From: DASTPP01 sp035762175
Lineage (GTDB): Bacteria > Myxococcota_A > Polyangia > Polyangiales > Polyangiaceae
NCBI GenBank assembly: GCA_035762175.1
Contig: DASTPP010000427.1
Location: 1 to 64,000 of the forward strand
DNA: 64,000 nucleotides
Reading direction: 5' to 3'
Every line of letters begins with the position of its first letter. The stretch's first letter is position 1. This document shows, piece by piece, positions 8,414 to 18,164 of the stretch. The position numbers and the translations under genes were made by a program. Under the pieces are notes generated by a model. It made no database searches and was not told the origin of the DNA. It worked only from the letters and a program-made list of their open reading frames with translations.

Positions 8414-10831
8414 TCAGTAGTTGAGCAAGAACTTGTAGTCGGAGAAGAGGTAGCTCATGACGGCCATCCAGGCGTGCAGCGTGCCGTCTTCGTCTTTCTC
8501 GATGCGCTCGCCCTCGGGCAGCTCGTCTTCTTGGGCGGTGGTGTCGGGCGACGTCCAGCGGGCCCGGCAGGAAAAGGGCAGGTTCTGCGCGTCGCCTTCG
8601 TACGCCGAGGCCTCGCGCCAGGTCTCGAGGAAGAGCTGGTAGCTGCGCTCGATCTCGGGGTCGTCGGCCGCGAGCCGCTCGCCGAGCACGCGCTGGTGCA
8701 GGTGCACGAGGTTCTTCTTGATGAGCTCGATGTTGCCGGGCACGGGGTTGCCGGCGGCCTCGGGCACGACGTCGCGCTCGACCTCGGGGAAGAACTTTCG
8801 CTCGGGCTTCGGGCGGGTGAAGTCGAAGGCGGTGTGGCGGCAGGCGACCTCGTTGGCCATGCGCAGGCCGACGTTGGCGATGACGCCGTTGGGGTTGGTC
8901 GTGCGCGCGGTGACCTGGTCGGAGTCGTGGCCGCCGTAGGGCATGTAGAAGTCGGTGCGCAGCCAGGGGTCGCGGCCGTCGGCGCCCTTGGACCACTTGT
9001 AGCCGACGACGGCGCCGATCTTGCGGTCGAGCTGCTCGGGGGTGAGCAGCTGCCCGGCGCCGAGGCCGGCGAGCGCGGCCCGCGCCCGCTCGTCGGCGCC
9101 CTCGGGGCCGGCGGCGGCGCGGAAGTAGGGCGAGGCGACGAGGCGCTTGAAGACCGTCTTGATGTTCAGGTCGTCGGCGACGAAGGCGTCGGCGACGGCG
9201 CGGAAGGTCGCGTCTTGGGCCGCCCAGGCCTCGACGCGCTGGGCGTAGAGCGGGTCGGCGGCGTCGGTCGGGTAGCGCAGCGGCGCTTGGCCGGTGAGCC
9301 CCTGGTAGACGGTGTAGACGGCGGCGAGGGCGAAGCGCGGGTCGGCGGCGAGGCGCGGCGCGAGCCACTGCAGGCCGCGCGCGTAGTACTCGGCCTCCAT
9401 CGTCTGCTTGCCGTACCCCGGCTGGAACATGTCGCTGAACCACTTCTGCTCGGGCTCGAAGCGGTCCTGGTCGTTGTAGTTCCAGCGCTGGAAGGCGCCG
9501 GCGATCGGGTCGAGCACCTGGTGGCAGACGACGCAGGTGTCCTTGTTCATCGTCGGCGCGATGACGTCGACGTCTTGGTCGTCTTGGGTGACGGGCCGCT
9601 CGGCGACCTTCAAGATGTCGGTGGCGAGGAAGAGGCTCATGACCACGCGCGCCCGGTGGCGGTTGCGGTTGGTCACCGTCGTGGGAAACCGGTTGAGGAA
9701 CGCGCCCGTCGTCAGCACGCCCGCGTGGGGCACGGCGGCCTCGAGGTCGTAGGCGTCGTCGCCCTGGCCGTCGCGGCGCACGAAGCCGAGGCGGGCGGGC
9801 TGCAGCTCGTCGGCGTCGGCGGGGTCGCGGAAGGTGACCTGCCCCTCGACGCCGTAGGCGCGCGCCGAGTAGGGGTTGACCACGACGTAGTCGCCCGTCA
9901 GCACCTGCGAGAAGGGCAGGTTGTTCTGCGCGACGTAGCGGACGAGGTTGAGCGGCTCGCGCGCGACGGCGTCGGCGGTCTTCTTCCAGTCGCTGAGCAC
10001 CTGCTTGCACTCGGGCGTGTCGCGCGTGTCGCAGCAGGCGCGCGCCCCGTCGTACGTCTTCGCCCCGTTGGAGAACCAGAAGCGGTTCGGGAAGGCGTCG
10101 TCGTCGATGAGGTTGAGGGCGCGGTCGTCGTTGCAGTAGCTGTAGAGGTACTTGTCGGTCAGGAAGGCGTCGTTGAAGATCTCGACGAGCCGGTCGTAGA
10201 AGGCGTCTTCGTCGAGTAGCGGCTCGAGCGCGGCCTCGAGCGCGCGCTCGTCGCCGCCCGCGACCTTCGCCTCTTCGTCGGCGGTCGGCAGCCGCCCGCC
10301 GAGCGCGAGCGTCGCCTTGCGCAGGGTGGCCGGCGGGTCGGCGAGGCGCACGCCGGGGAAGGACGCGACGCGGACCGACTGCTCGGCGCACTCGCTCGCG
10401 CCGGAGAGGCGGGCGGCGAGCTCTTCGATGATCGTGGCCTCCTCGGAGCCCGCCTCGACGACCTTGCCGCCGCCGTGGCTCTCGACGCCGAGCGGCTTCT
10501 GCACGAGGTGCGGCTTGCCCTCGTACGAGAGCTTGGCAAGCTCGCGCATGCTCTCGAGGTTCAGGTCGGTGAAGCCCGGGTACGTCGAGGGCAAGAGCTG
10601 CAGCGCCGCGCCCTCGCGCGCCGCCTGCCCGTCGGGCGCGTGGCACGTGACGCACGACTTGCCGAACACCTTCGGCCACGCCGTCTCGAGGAAGTACTGC
10701 CGCGACGAGACGCACTCGCCCCCCTTGTCGTCGTCGCCCGAGGAGCCGAAGATGCAGCCCGGCGCCGCGGCCGCCGCGAGGGCGAGGGCGGCGAGCAGGC
10801 CGGGGCCCGAGCGCGTGCGAGTCAACCTCAT
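8414..10831 (-). CDS. planctomycete-type c-cytochrome lipoprotein
   Basis: The 805-residue protein is read from the ATG at 10831, which has GGAGG just upstream. The open frame continues farther 5' only through repeat DNA. It has a lipobox AAPGC (Cys26), a first haem motif CVTCH (60-64) and a second CVVCH (433-437) followed by LDPIAGAFQRWNYND, which resembles the DUF1588-type block. The C-terminal region resembles the DUF1549/DUF1553 part of planctomycete cytochromes. It is probably an exported electron-transfer or oxidoreductase partner of the DUF1501 protein encoded next. The exact family assignment is tentative. Confidence 0.8.
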   Translation of the reverse strand: MRLTRTRSGPGLLAALALAAAAAPGCIFGSSGDDDKGGECVSSRQYFLETAWPKVFGKSCVTCHAPDGQAAREGAALQLLPSTYPGFTDLNLESMRELAKLSYEGKPHLVQKPLGVESHGGGKVVEAGSEEATIIEELAARLSGASECAEQSVRVASFPGVRLADPPATLRKATLALGGRLPTADEEAKVAGGDERALEAALEPLLDEDAFYDRLVEIFNDAFLTDKYLYSYCNDDRALNLIDDDAFPNRFWFSNGAKTYDGARACCDTRDTPECKQVLSDWKKTADAVAREPLNLVRYVAQNNLPFSQVLTGDYVVVNPYSARAYGVEGQVTFRDPADADELQPARLGFVRRDGQGDDAYDLEAAVPHAGVLTTGAFLNRFPTTVTNRNRHRARVVMSLFLATDILKVAERPVTQDDQDVDVIAPTMNKDTCVVCHQVLDPIAGAFQRWNYNDQDRFEPEQKWFSDMFQPGYGKQTMEAEYYARGLQWLAPRLAADPRFALAAVYTVYQGLTGQAPLRYPTDAADPLYAQRVEAWAAQDATFRAVADAFVADDLNIKTVFKRLVASPYFRAAAGPEGADERARAALAGLGAGQLLTPEQLDRKIGAVVGYKWSKGADGRDPWLRTDFYMPYGGHDSDQVTARTTNPNGVIANVGLRMANEVACRHTAFDFTRPKPERKFFPEVERDVVPEAAGNPVPGNIELIKKNLVHLHQRVLGERLAADDPEIERSYQLFLETWREASAYEGDAQNLPFSCRARWTSPDTTAQEDELPEGERIEKDEDGTLHAWMAVMSYLFSDYKFLLNY

Positions 10832-11605
10832 CGAACCACACCTCCGTCGTCGTCGTCGTGGTCGGGCGCACCCGTGCGCGCGGCCAGGGCAGGCGGCGGG
10901 CGGTTTGACGCGCCGCCCCATGCATTCAAAACGGTAGAAGTGTGAAAGACTAGCGTCAATCAAAAACACGTAAGTCGGATATGTCGGCCTTGGGCCGAAC
11001 GGCCGCGGGCCCCACGATCGGGTGCGACATGTCAAGCCCTTGCGCGCCATGACGAGCCCCCGCCGAGCTCCGCCGCCCAGCGCCCTCGCCGTTCGCGCCC
11101 CCACCGCTCGCGCCCTTACCGCTCGCGCCTCGCTGTTCGCGCGCTCGCCGCCCGGCGCCCTCGCCGTTCGCGCCCCCACCGCTCGCGCCCTCACCGCTCG
11201 CACCCCCACCGCTCGCGCCCCCACCGCTCGCGCCCCCACCGCTCGCGCCTCGCTGTTCGCGCGCTCGCCGCCCGGCGCCCTCGCCGCTCGCGCCTCCTTC
11301 GCGCCGCCCCCGGCCCCCTCGCGGCGGCTCGCGGGCACCTTGCGCCCGTCGCCCGGGGCCTTAGGCTCGGCTTCGGCGCGGCTCACCTCGCGCTCGCCCG
11401 GCTCGGCTCGGCCGTTCTCCCGTGCGCCGGGCCCGGCCGCGGCGGCAATTGCCCTCGGTGCGGGCGATCGGGGGCCTTCTCGCAACGGGCATCACGACCC
11501 CGGCGCGCGGCCGTGTTAGACCGGGCGCGAAGGCCCCCCGGCGGCCGCTCGGGCGCCTTGCCCCACCGCCGCCGAGCCGTTATATGCCCCGCCTCCGGAG
11601 GTCCC
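10832..11605. other. 774-bp divergent spacer with a minisatellite
   Basis: It lies between the cytochrome gene (minus) and yajC (plus). About 10920-10990 is unusually A+T-rich and is the likely promoter zone of the cytochrome gene; TTGACG on the minus strand is a possible -35. From about 11080 to 11295 it is a repeat array. No gene is supported here, although low-complexity frames stay open. Confidence 0.7.
11080..11295. repeat. 15-bp minisatellite with a 120-bp higher-order period
   Basis: Units like accgctcgcgccccc recur every 15 bp. Two blocks share the same flanks (start ccctcgccgttcgcg, end ctcgctgttcgcgcg) but differ in unit number, about two in the first and five in the second. The stretches beginning near 11101 and 11221 are nearly identical at a distance of 120 bp. 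Confidence 0.85.
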
Positions 11606-12023
11606 GTGCGTCTTTCTCTGTTTGACTATCAGGCCGTCCCCCCGGCCCCCGGCCGGGGCGAAGAGGCCCCGGCCCCCGCGCAGCAAGGGGTGCCGCCGGC
11701 GGCGCCCCCGGGCGGCGCCAACTCGGGGGCGGGGCCGCTCGGCAGCCCGTTCTCGATGCTCGTGCTGCTGCTGCCGATGCTGCTCTTGATGCTCTTCACG
11801 GGTCGGTCGCAGCAGAAGAAGCAGAAAGAGCTCGAGGCCAAGCTCAAGACGGGCGATCAGGTGCTGACGCAATCGGGCCTGGTGGGCAAGCTGGTCGAGA
11901 AGGGCGAGCGCTACGTCAAGGTCGAGCTCGCCCCCGGGGTCAAGGTTCGCATGCTGCGTTCGGCCATCGCCGGGCTCGACGCGGGCGAAGAGGCGCCGCC
12001 GAAGCCGGCGGCCAAGGCGTTAG
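11606..12023 (+). CDS. yajC: preprotein translocase subunit YajC (stop is out of frame)
   Basis: It encodes the small membrane partner of SecDF. The GTG at 11606 follows a GGAGG. The protein has a short N-terminal region, one membrane segment (MLVLLLPMLLLMLFTG), and the conserved YajC domain with RSQQKKQKELE, LKTGDQVLTQSGLVGK and VKVELAPGVKVRMLRSAI. Homology ends near residue 138 at GCG. The next in-frame codon is TTA (12020-12022), and the expected TAG lies one base later, at 12021-12023. Read strictly in frame, the protein would run a further 720 codons through secD in the wrong frame, which is not credible. secD starts 21 bp after the TAG. Confidence 0.9.
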
Positions 12024-12044
12024 GGCACCACGAGGCGGCAACCG

Positions 12045-14132
12045 ATGGCAGCAACTTACCTCAAGTACACCTTCGCCGGGCTCGCCCTGCTCTTCGGGCT
12101 GCTCGCGTTCGCGCGGCGGCAGCGGCGCGCGTCGTGGACGATGGCGGCGCTCTTGGCGGCGTCGGCCGGCGCGGCGGCGCACTACGACGCCTTCTGGCTG
12201 ATGGCGGTCAGCGGGCTCGGGGCGGTCTGGGCGCTCTTCTGCACGACCAACGCGGTCGACCTCGCCTGGCGGGTGAAGGCGGGCCTGGTCGCGGCGGTGG
12301 CGCTCGGGTCGTTCTTGTGCCTGTGGCCGACGCTCGACAGCATGACGCAGGGCAAGGTCCCCTGCCCGCGCTACGTCGAAGAGCGGGTCGACTTCCGGCT
12401 GGTCGCCGGGCTCGACCTGCGCGGGGGCCTGCGCCTCGTCTACACGGTCGACGTCGAGGAGGCGATCAAGGACAAGCGCGACCGCTACTTCGACGAGATG
12501 CGCCAGGAGCTCGGGCACGCGTACGGGCTGGCGCCCGAGGACAAGCCGGTCGAGCGCGAGGCGCTCGTGCGGCTGGGCGACAAGGTGCAGGTCGAGAAGG
12601 TGCGCGGCGACGCGGCGAGCATCAGCGTCGCCTTCCGCGACCCGGCGGACATCGCGAAGCTCGAGGGCAAGTTCGCGACGCGCTTCGCGAGCGAGATGAT
12701 CCGGACGCCGGCGGGGCGGCCGGGGGCGGTGCTCTACAAGATCCGCGGCGAGGTCGAGAGCGGCATCCGCGAGCGCGCGGTCAACCAGGCCAAGGAGACG
12801 ATCCACAAGCGCGTCGACGAGCTCGGCCTGCGCGAGGCGTCGGTCACGGTGCGCGACGAGGACATCATCATCGAGGTGCCGGGGCAGGACGAGAAGACCT
12901 TCCAAGACATCCGCGAGATCATCAGCAAGACGGCGCGGCTCGAGTTCAAGCTGGTCGACGACGGGGTCGACTTCTTCGAAGAGTACGGCAAGGGCAAGGC
13001 GGCGCAGGACAACCTGCCGCCGGGGCTCAGCTTCTTCCGCGAGGACGCGCCGTACGGCCCGGGCAAGACGAACCCGGTGACGCAGGCGCGCATGACGCGG
13101 CTGCCGAACGAGACGATGCGGCAGACGCGCGACCGCTTCAAAGAGTGGCTGGCGCAGTTCAGCCCGCCGACCGACCACGAGATCGGCATCGGCCCGATCG
13201 AAGAGCCGGACGAGAACGGGCAGGTGGTCGAGGTGGGCTGGCGCACCTACTACCTCTACTCGAAGACCGAGGTGACGGGCGACCAGGTGCGCGACGCGCA
13301 GGCGACGCCCGACCAGAGCCAGCGCTCGACCGGCGGCTGGTACGTGCAGCTGCAGTTCACCGAGTCGGGCGCGACGCGCTTCGAGGAGATCACGGGGGCG
13401 AACGTGCAGAAGCGGTTCGCCATCATCCTCGACGACAACGTGACGACGGCGCCCCGCATCTTGACGAAGATCGCCGGCGGGAGCGCGACGATCACGATGG
13501 GCGCGGGCGACGCCGACCGGCAGCTCGCCGAGGCGCGTCAGCTCGAGCTGGTGCTGCGCTCGGGCGCGCTGCCGGCGCCGATCACGCCGTCGAACGAGCA
13601 GCGCATCGGGGCGAGCCTGGGCACCGACTCGATTCGTCAGGGCATCGTGGGGACGCTGGTGGGCGTGGGCCTGGTGCTGGTGTTCATGGCGTTCTACTAC
13701 CACGTCGCCGGCGTGGTCGCCGACCTCGCGGTGCTGTTCAACCTGTTCCTGCAGTTGGCGATCTTGGCGACCTTCGGGGCGTCGATGACGCTGCCCGGCA
13801 TCGCGGGCCTGGCGCTCACGGTCGGCATGGCCGTCGACGCGAACGTGCTCATCAACGAGCGCATCCGCGAGGAGGTGCGGCAGGGCAAGAGCCCGCGCGC
13901 CGCGGTCGACGTGGGCTACGACAAGGCGTTCAGCGCCATCATCGACGGCCACATGACGACCATCATCTCGGGCCTGATCCTCGCCCAGTACGGCAGCGGG
14001 CCCATCAAGGGCTTCGCGGTCACGCTGCTCGTCGGCATGATCGCGAGCCTCTTCACGTCGGTAGTCTGCACGCGCCTCGCCTTCGACTGGTGGGTGCGCG
14101 GGCGCCGTTCCAAGACGCTGAGCGTCGGCTAA
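12045..14132 (+). CDS. secD: protein-export membrane protein SecD
   Basis: The 695-residue subunit uses proton motive force to help late Sec translocation. Landmarks are GLDLRGGLRL (the D1 motif after the first periplasmic segment), HKRVDELGLREASV, EVPGQD, LRSGALPAP and the membrane core with GMAVDANVLINERIREE. The last five membrane segments are complete. Oddly, about 100 residues precede the usual first segment and add two or three extra hydrophobic helices (about 5-25, 35-75 and 85-105). It is the second gene of yajC-secD-secF; secF starts 13 bp after its TAA. Confidence 0.95.
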   Translation: MAATYLKYTFAGLALLFGLLAFARRQRRASWTMAALLAASAGAAAHYDAFWLMAVSGLGAVWALFCTTNAVDLAWRVKAGLVAAVALGSFLCLWPTLDSMTQGKVPCPRYVEERVDFRLVAGLDLRGGLRLVYTVDVEEAIKDKRDRYFDEMRQELGHAYGLAPEDKPVEREALVRLGDKVQVEKVRGDAASISVAFRDPADIAKLEGKFATRFASEMIRTPAGRPGAVLYKIRGEVESGIRERAVNQAKETIHKRVDELGLREASVTVRDEDIIIEVPGQDEKTFQDIREIISKTARLEFKLVDDGVDFFEEYGKGKAAQDNLPPGLSFFREDAPYGPGKTNPVTQARMTRLPNETMRQTRDRFKEWLAQFSPPTDHEIGIGPIEEPDENGQVVEVGWRTYYLYSKTEVTGDQVRDAQATPDQSQRSTGGWYVQLQFTESGATRFEEITGANVQKRFAIILDDNVTTAPRILTKIAGGSATITMGAGDADRQLAEARQLELVLRSGALPAPITPSNEQRIGASLGTDSIRQGIVGTLVGVGLVLVFMAFYYHVAGVVADLAVLFNLFLQLAILATFGASMTLPGIAGLALTVGMAVDANVLINERIREEVRQGKSPRAAVDVGYDKAFSAIIDGHMTTIISGLILAQYGSGPIKGFAVTLLVGMIASLFTSVVCTRLAFDWWVRGRRSKTLSVG

Positions 14133-14145
14133 AAGGCCCAGAACC

Positions 14146-15396
14146 ATGCCGGAATTCATCAAGCCGGGCCGCTACTACGACTTCATGAAGATGCGGGCCT
14201 TCTGGCTCGCCGTCAGCATCGGGCTGACCCTGGGGTCGTTCGTGCTCATCTTCACCAAGGGGCCCAACTACGGCACCGACTTCAAGGGCGGCACCGAGGT
14301 CGAGCTCGCGTTCAAGCGGCCGATCGGCTCGGGCGAGCTGCGGCAGGCGGCGCACGACGCGGGCTTCGCCCACCCGGACGTGGTCGAGGTGTCCGACCCG
14401 AGCACGCCGAACAAGTACATCGTGCGCGTGCAAGAGGTCAGCGCCCTCGACGACGCGAAGAAGGCGCAGCTGCAGGCGGCGCTCTGCTACCAGGCGCTCG
14501 GCGCGCCCGAGCCGCCGGCCGAGCGCTGCCCGCCCGAGGCGCGCCCGACCGAGATCAAGTTCAGCCCGGGCGGCGACAAGGTCTCGCTCCGCTACGAGGC
14601 GTCGCCGGACCTGCGCCGGGTCGAGCAGCAGGTGCGCTCGGTGCCGGGCGTCGAGATGCGCGCCGGCGGCAAGAACCCGCAAGAGGTCTCGCCCCGCGAC
14701 CACAAGGTCGAGATCGCGCTCAAGTCGAAGGGCGACCAGCTGGTCGACGGGCTGCGCCAGCGGCTCGGCCCCGAGGTGATGCCGGAGCAGGCCCTGCGCG
14801 TCGAGTGGGTCGGCCCGAAGGCGGGCAAGCAGCTGCGCGACGCGGCCATCCGGGCGGTCGGCATCGCGATCATCTGCATCATGGCGTACATCGCCTTCCG
14901 CTTCGACCTGCGCTTCGCGCCGGGCGGCATCCTCGCGCTCGTGCACGACTCGGTCGTCGTCATCGGCGCCTTCATCGTCCTCAACCGCGAGGTCACCCTC
15001 TCGACCATCGCCGCCATCCTGACCGTCGTCGGCTACTCGATCGCCGACACCGTCATCGTCTACGACCGCATCCGCGAGAACCTCGGCAAGCACCGGGGCA
15101 AGTCGTTCGCCGCCGTCATCAACATCAGCGTCAGCGAGACGCTCTCGCGCACCATCCTGACGTCGGGCACCGTCATGCTCTCGATGCTGCCCTTCCTCTG
15201 GGGCACGGGCGCGATCAAAGACTTCTCGCTCGCCATGGTCATCGGCGTGCTCGCCGGCACCTACTCGTCGATCTACGTCGCGGCCCCCTTCACCGAGTGG
15301 GTCGACCGGCGCTTCTTCGCCGGCGACGGCGGCGGCCCCGGCCAGCGCCCCGTCGTGCCGAAGGCCGCGCCCAAGCGCGCCGACGCCGTCGTCTGA
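14146..15396 (+). CDS. secF: protein-export membrane protein SecF
   Basis: The 416-residue partner of SecD has an N-terminal membrane segment followed by GTDFKGGTEVELAF (the SecF GxDFxGG motif). It then has a larger than usual periplasmic domain with an insert rich in Pro/Glu around residues 110-140, and the five-helix core with GYSIADTVIVYDRIREN and TLSRTILTSGT. The tail is short and basic. The ATG at 14146 has an adequate spacing to secD. Gene order and motifs leave little doubt. Confidence 0.95.
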   Translation: MPEFIKPGRYYDFMKMRAFWLAVSIGLTLGSFVLIFTKGPNYGTDFKGGTEVELAFKRPIGSGELRQAAHDAGFAHPDVVEVSDPSTPNKYIVRVQEVSALDDAKKAQLQAALCYQALGAPEPPAERCPPEARPTEIKFSPGGDKVSLRYEASPDLRRVEQQVRSVPGVEMRAGGKNPQEVSPRDHKVEIALKSKGDQLVDGLRQRLGPEVMPEQALRVEWVGPKAGKQLRDAAIRAVGIAIICIMAYIAFRFDLRFAPGGILALVHDSVVVIGAFIVLNREVTLSTIAAILTVVGYSIADTVIVYDRIRENLGKHRGKSFAAVINISVSETLSRTILTSGTVMLSMLPFLWGTGAIKDFSLAMVIGVLAGTYSSIYVAAPFTEWVDRRFFAGDGGGPGQRPVVPKAAPKRADAVV

Positions 15397-15421
15397 CGCG
15401 CGCGCCCCGCCGCCCCCGCCC

Positions 15422-16510
15422 ATGCCGGCCCCCGCCGCCCCCTACGCCGTCGTGCTCGCGGGCGGCGCCGGCACCCGCTTCTGGCCCGCCTCGCGCGACG
15501 AGCGGCCGAAGCAGTTCCTCGCGCTCGGCCCCGACCCGGCCGAGCCGCTGCTCGCCGCCACGCGCCGGCGCGTCGCCCCGCTCTGCCCGCCCGAGCGCCT
15601 CTACGTCGCCACCAGCGAGCGGCTGCGCGCGCCGACCGCGCGCGCCCTGCCCGACCTGCCCGGGGCGCAAATCCTCTGCGAGCCCGTCGGCCGCAACACC
15701 GCGCCCTGCATCGGCTGGGCGACGCACGTCATCGCCCGGCGCGACCCCGACGCGCTCGTGATGGTCTTCCCCGCCGACCACGTCGTCGGCGACGAGCCCG
15801 CCTTCCTCGGCGCGCTGCGCGAGGCGCTCGCCCAGGCCGAGGCGGGCTTCTTCGCCACCATCGGCCTCGCGCCGACGCGCCCCGAGACGGGCTTCGGCTA
15901 CATCGAGGCGGGCGCGCCGCTCGGCGGCGGCGCCTTCCGGGTCGAGCGCTTCGTCGAGAAGCCGCCGCCCGAGCGCGCGCGCGCCTTCGTCGAGGGCGGC
16001 CGCCACCTCTGGAACGGCGGCATGTTCGTCTTCCGCGCCCGCGCCATGGTGCGCGCCCTCGAGGAGCACCTGCCCGAGCTCGCCGCCGGCCTGCGCGAAA
16101 TCGACGCGGCCGCCGCGCGCGGCGACGAGGCCTCGGCCCTCGCCGAGATCTACCCGCGCCTGCCGGCGGTCAGCATCGACCACGGCGTCATGGAGCGCGC
16201 CTCGCCGCTCGCCGTCGTGCGCGCCTCCTTCGGCTGGAGCGACGTCGGCAGCTGGCAGAGCGCCTGGGAGCTCGCCCCGAAGGACGCCGAGGGCAACGCG
16301 GCCCCCGAGGGCACGATCTTCGTCGACGCGCGCGGCAACTACGTCCGGTCGATGCGCGCGGGCGGCGGGCGCACCGTCGCGCTGCTCGGCGTCGAAGACC
16401 TGGTGGTCGTCGAGACCGACGAGGCGCTGCTGGTGCTGCCGCGCTCGCGCTCGCAGGACGTGCGCCTGGTCGTCGAAGAGCTGCGACGGCGCCGGCCGCC
16501 CGGCGGCTGA
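15422..16510 (+). CDS. manC: mannose-1-phosphate guanylyltransferase
   Basis: The 362-residue enzyme makes GDP-mannose from mannose-1-phosphate and GTP for surface polysaccharide or protein glycosylation. The N-terminal signature AGGAGTRFWPASRDERPKQFL is full length. VFPADHVV, ETGFGYIE, VERFVEKP, LWNGGMF and WSDVGSW follow in order. It is the short single-domain form, without the C-terminal phosphomannose isomerase domain of bifunctional ManC/AlgA. It lies 25 bp after secF on the same strand, but no functional link is known. It converges on the lipoprotein gene at 16530. Confidence 0.92.
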   Translation: MPAPAAPYAVVLAGGAGTRFWPASRDERPKQFLALGPDPAEPLLAATRRRVAPLCPPERLYVATSERLRAPTARALPDLPGAQILCEPVGRNTAPCIGWATHVIARRDPDALVMVFPADHVVGDEPAFLGALREALAQAEAGFFATIGLAPTRPETGFGYIEAGAPLGGGAFRVERFVEKPPPERARAFVEGGRHLWNGGMFVFRARAMVRALEEHLPELAAGLREIDAAAARGDEASALAEIYPRLPAVSIDHGVMERASPLAVVRASFGWSDVGSWQSAWELAPKDAEGNAAPEGTIFVDARGNYVRSMRAGGGRTVALLGVEDLVVVETDEALLVLPRSRSQDVRLVVEELRRRRPPGG

Positions 16511-16529
16511 GGGCGCCGCGGCCCGGCGC

Positions 16530-18164
16530 TCAGGGCGACGCGTCGCGGGCGAGCTTGAGGGTGATGGCGACCGAGTCGATCGTCACGCGCGTCGGCACGG
16601 GCGCGGGCGCGCTCTTGCGGCAGGGCTCGGTCGCGTAGCGGCCGCCCGAGCGGATGACGACGGCGAGGTCGCCCTCGTTGGGCGGCGGCGTGGCCGGCGG
16701 CGGCGGCGCGACGGGGGGCTTGAGCGGGGTCGTGACCGAGCCCCAGCCCTTCGGCGGCGGGGCGAGCGGCTGGTCGTACTGGGGCTCTTCGGAGCCCGCC
16801 CAGAGCAGCTGCGCGCTGAACGCCTTGAGCTCGCCGGAGGGCGCGCCCCCGCCGCCGGCGCCCTCGGCGTCGACGCGCACGCGGGCCTCGAGCTGGAGCT
16901 CGGACGGATCGACCCCCGCGGGCGCCCGCAGGCGCAGGGCGAAGCCGGACGTCTCGGCCAGGCCGCACTCGACGTTCTCGAACGAGAAGGTCAGGCAGCG
17001 GCCCGCCTCGCAGCCGTCGTCGACGAGGGCGGCGTCGCCCCAGAGCACGACCTTGTCGCCGTCGGCGAGGGTATCGAAGTCGATGAGGGCGGAGGGGTTC
17101 GCCGGGGGCGCGAAGACCGTGACCGGCCGCTCGAAGCCCTCGCCGGAGTTGCCGCGCGAGTCGCGGAAGGGGCCGAGCCGCACGGTGCTGGCGGCCGGGG
17201 CGGTGTCCCAGCCGCGCCAGTAGCCGCGGTACCAGGTCGCGCCGAAGGCCTCGACCAGGGGCAGCGGCGCGGCCGCCTCGCCCACGCCCCAGCGCCAGAC
17301 GAGCGACGAGGGCGCGGGCTGGCCCTCGGGCGTCGCGAAGATGGCCGAGAGCGGCTCGACCCGGATGGGCTCGTCGAAGCGGACGGTCACCGGGTCCCAG
17401 GGGAGCTGGGCGCCGGGCGGGCTGAAGGACGAGCCGACGACGAGCTCGGCCTGCGGCGCGGTGCGGTCGGCGTGGAAGCTGGCGCGGCCGTTGAGGTTGA
17501 CGGGGATCTGCAGCCCGTCGCTGGTCGTGATGGTCTGCCCGGCCTCGGCCAACACGGGCGGCACCACCTGGCCGCGCGCGTCGAGCGGGAAGGTGAACTT
17601 CGACCAGCGGTCGGACGCGAAGTACGTCTGGCCCGTCCCGCCGCCCGCGCCGCCGTTGGCCTCGACGGCGTCTTCGAGCAGGACGCGGCTGCCCTCGGTT
17701 TTGAGGATGAGCGCGTTCTCGCTGCGCACGACGTCGTAGGCGGCCGAGACGCCGCCCTGGGCGGTGACGAGCACCTTGCCCTCGAAGCCGAGGCGCAGCA
17801 CGCAAGGCACGGGGTTGATCTCGGACTCGGTGCCCAGATCGCCGCCGCAATCGCTCGGGAAGTCGATGCGCAGGAGCACGCCGTCGGAGGGCGAACGGTC
17901 GACTTTGGGGCCGCTGCTCTCGACGGGCAAGACCTCGAGGAGGCGGACGTCGAACGAGCCGCTCGGCGCCGCGGGCGAGCCCCAATCGGGGGCGTAGAGG
18001 CCGCCGGCCCCCGCGCCGCCCGAGCCGCCGACGCCGCTGCCCGCAGCGCCCCCGTTGCCCTCGTAGTCGGGGCCACCGCTGGCTGCATCGAGGGGCGGGG
18101 TGGCCGAACAACCCGCGACGAGCAGGGCGAGCAGAAACGACGAATGACGCAAGCGTCCGACCAT
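16530..18164 (-). CDS. large Gly-rich lipoprotein with Ig-like domain
   Basis: The protein has 544 residues from the ATG at 18164, chosen because it leaves a compact signal peptide ending LLVAGC. ATGs at 18188 and 18200 are alternatives. A Gly/Ser/Ala spacer follows the lipid anchor. Around residues 175-260 there is a bacterial Ig-like (Big_5/SbsA-type) pattern with TAPQAELV and VTVRFDEPI. The C-terminal half is beta-rich with a few Cys and a Pro-rich stretch before the last 50 residues. It is likely a surface or outer-membrane protein. No enzymatic motif is visible. The start lacks a good ribosome site. Confidence 0.75.
   Translation of the reverse strand: MVGRLRHSSFLLALLVAGCSATPPLDAASGGPDYEGNGGAAGSGVGGSGGAGAGGLYAPDWGSPAAPSGSFDVRLLEVLPVESSGPKVDRSPSDGVLLRIDFPSDCGGDLGTESEINPVPCVLRLGFEGKVLVTAQGGVSAAYDVVRSENALILKTEGSRVLLEDAVEANGGAGGGTGQTYFASDRWSKFTFPLDARGQVVPPVLAEAGQTITTSDGLQIPVNLNGRASFHADRTAPQAELVVGSSFSPPGAQLPWDPVTVRFDEPIRVEPLSAIFATPEGQPAPSSLVWRWGVGEAAAPLPLVEAFGATWYRGYWRGWDTAPAASTVRLGPFRDSRGNSGEGFERPVTVFAPPANPSALIDFDTLADGDKVVLWGDAALVDDGCEAGRCLTFSFENVECGLAETSGFALRLRAPAGVDPSELQLEARVRVDAEGAGGGGAPSGELKAFSAQLLWAGSEEPQYDQPLAPPPKGWGSVTTPLKPPVAPPPPATPPPNEGDLAVVIRSGGRYATEPCRKSAPAPVPTRVTIDSVAITLKLARDASP

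Noticed and set aside
11606..14188. YajC as one long protein of more than 850 residues
   Set aside because: After residue 138 the translation is shadow of secD in another frame, with no similarity to YajC.
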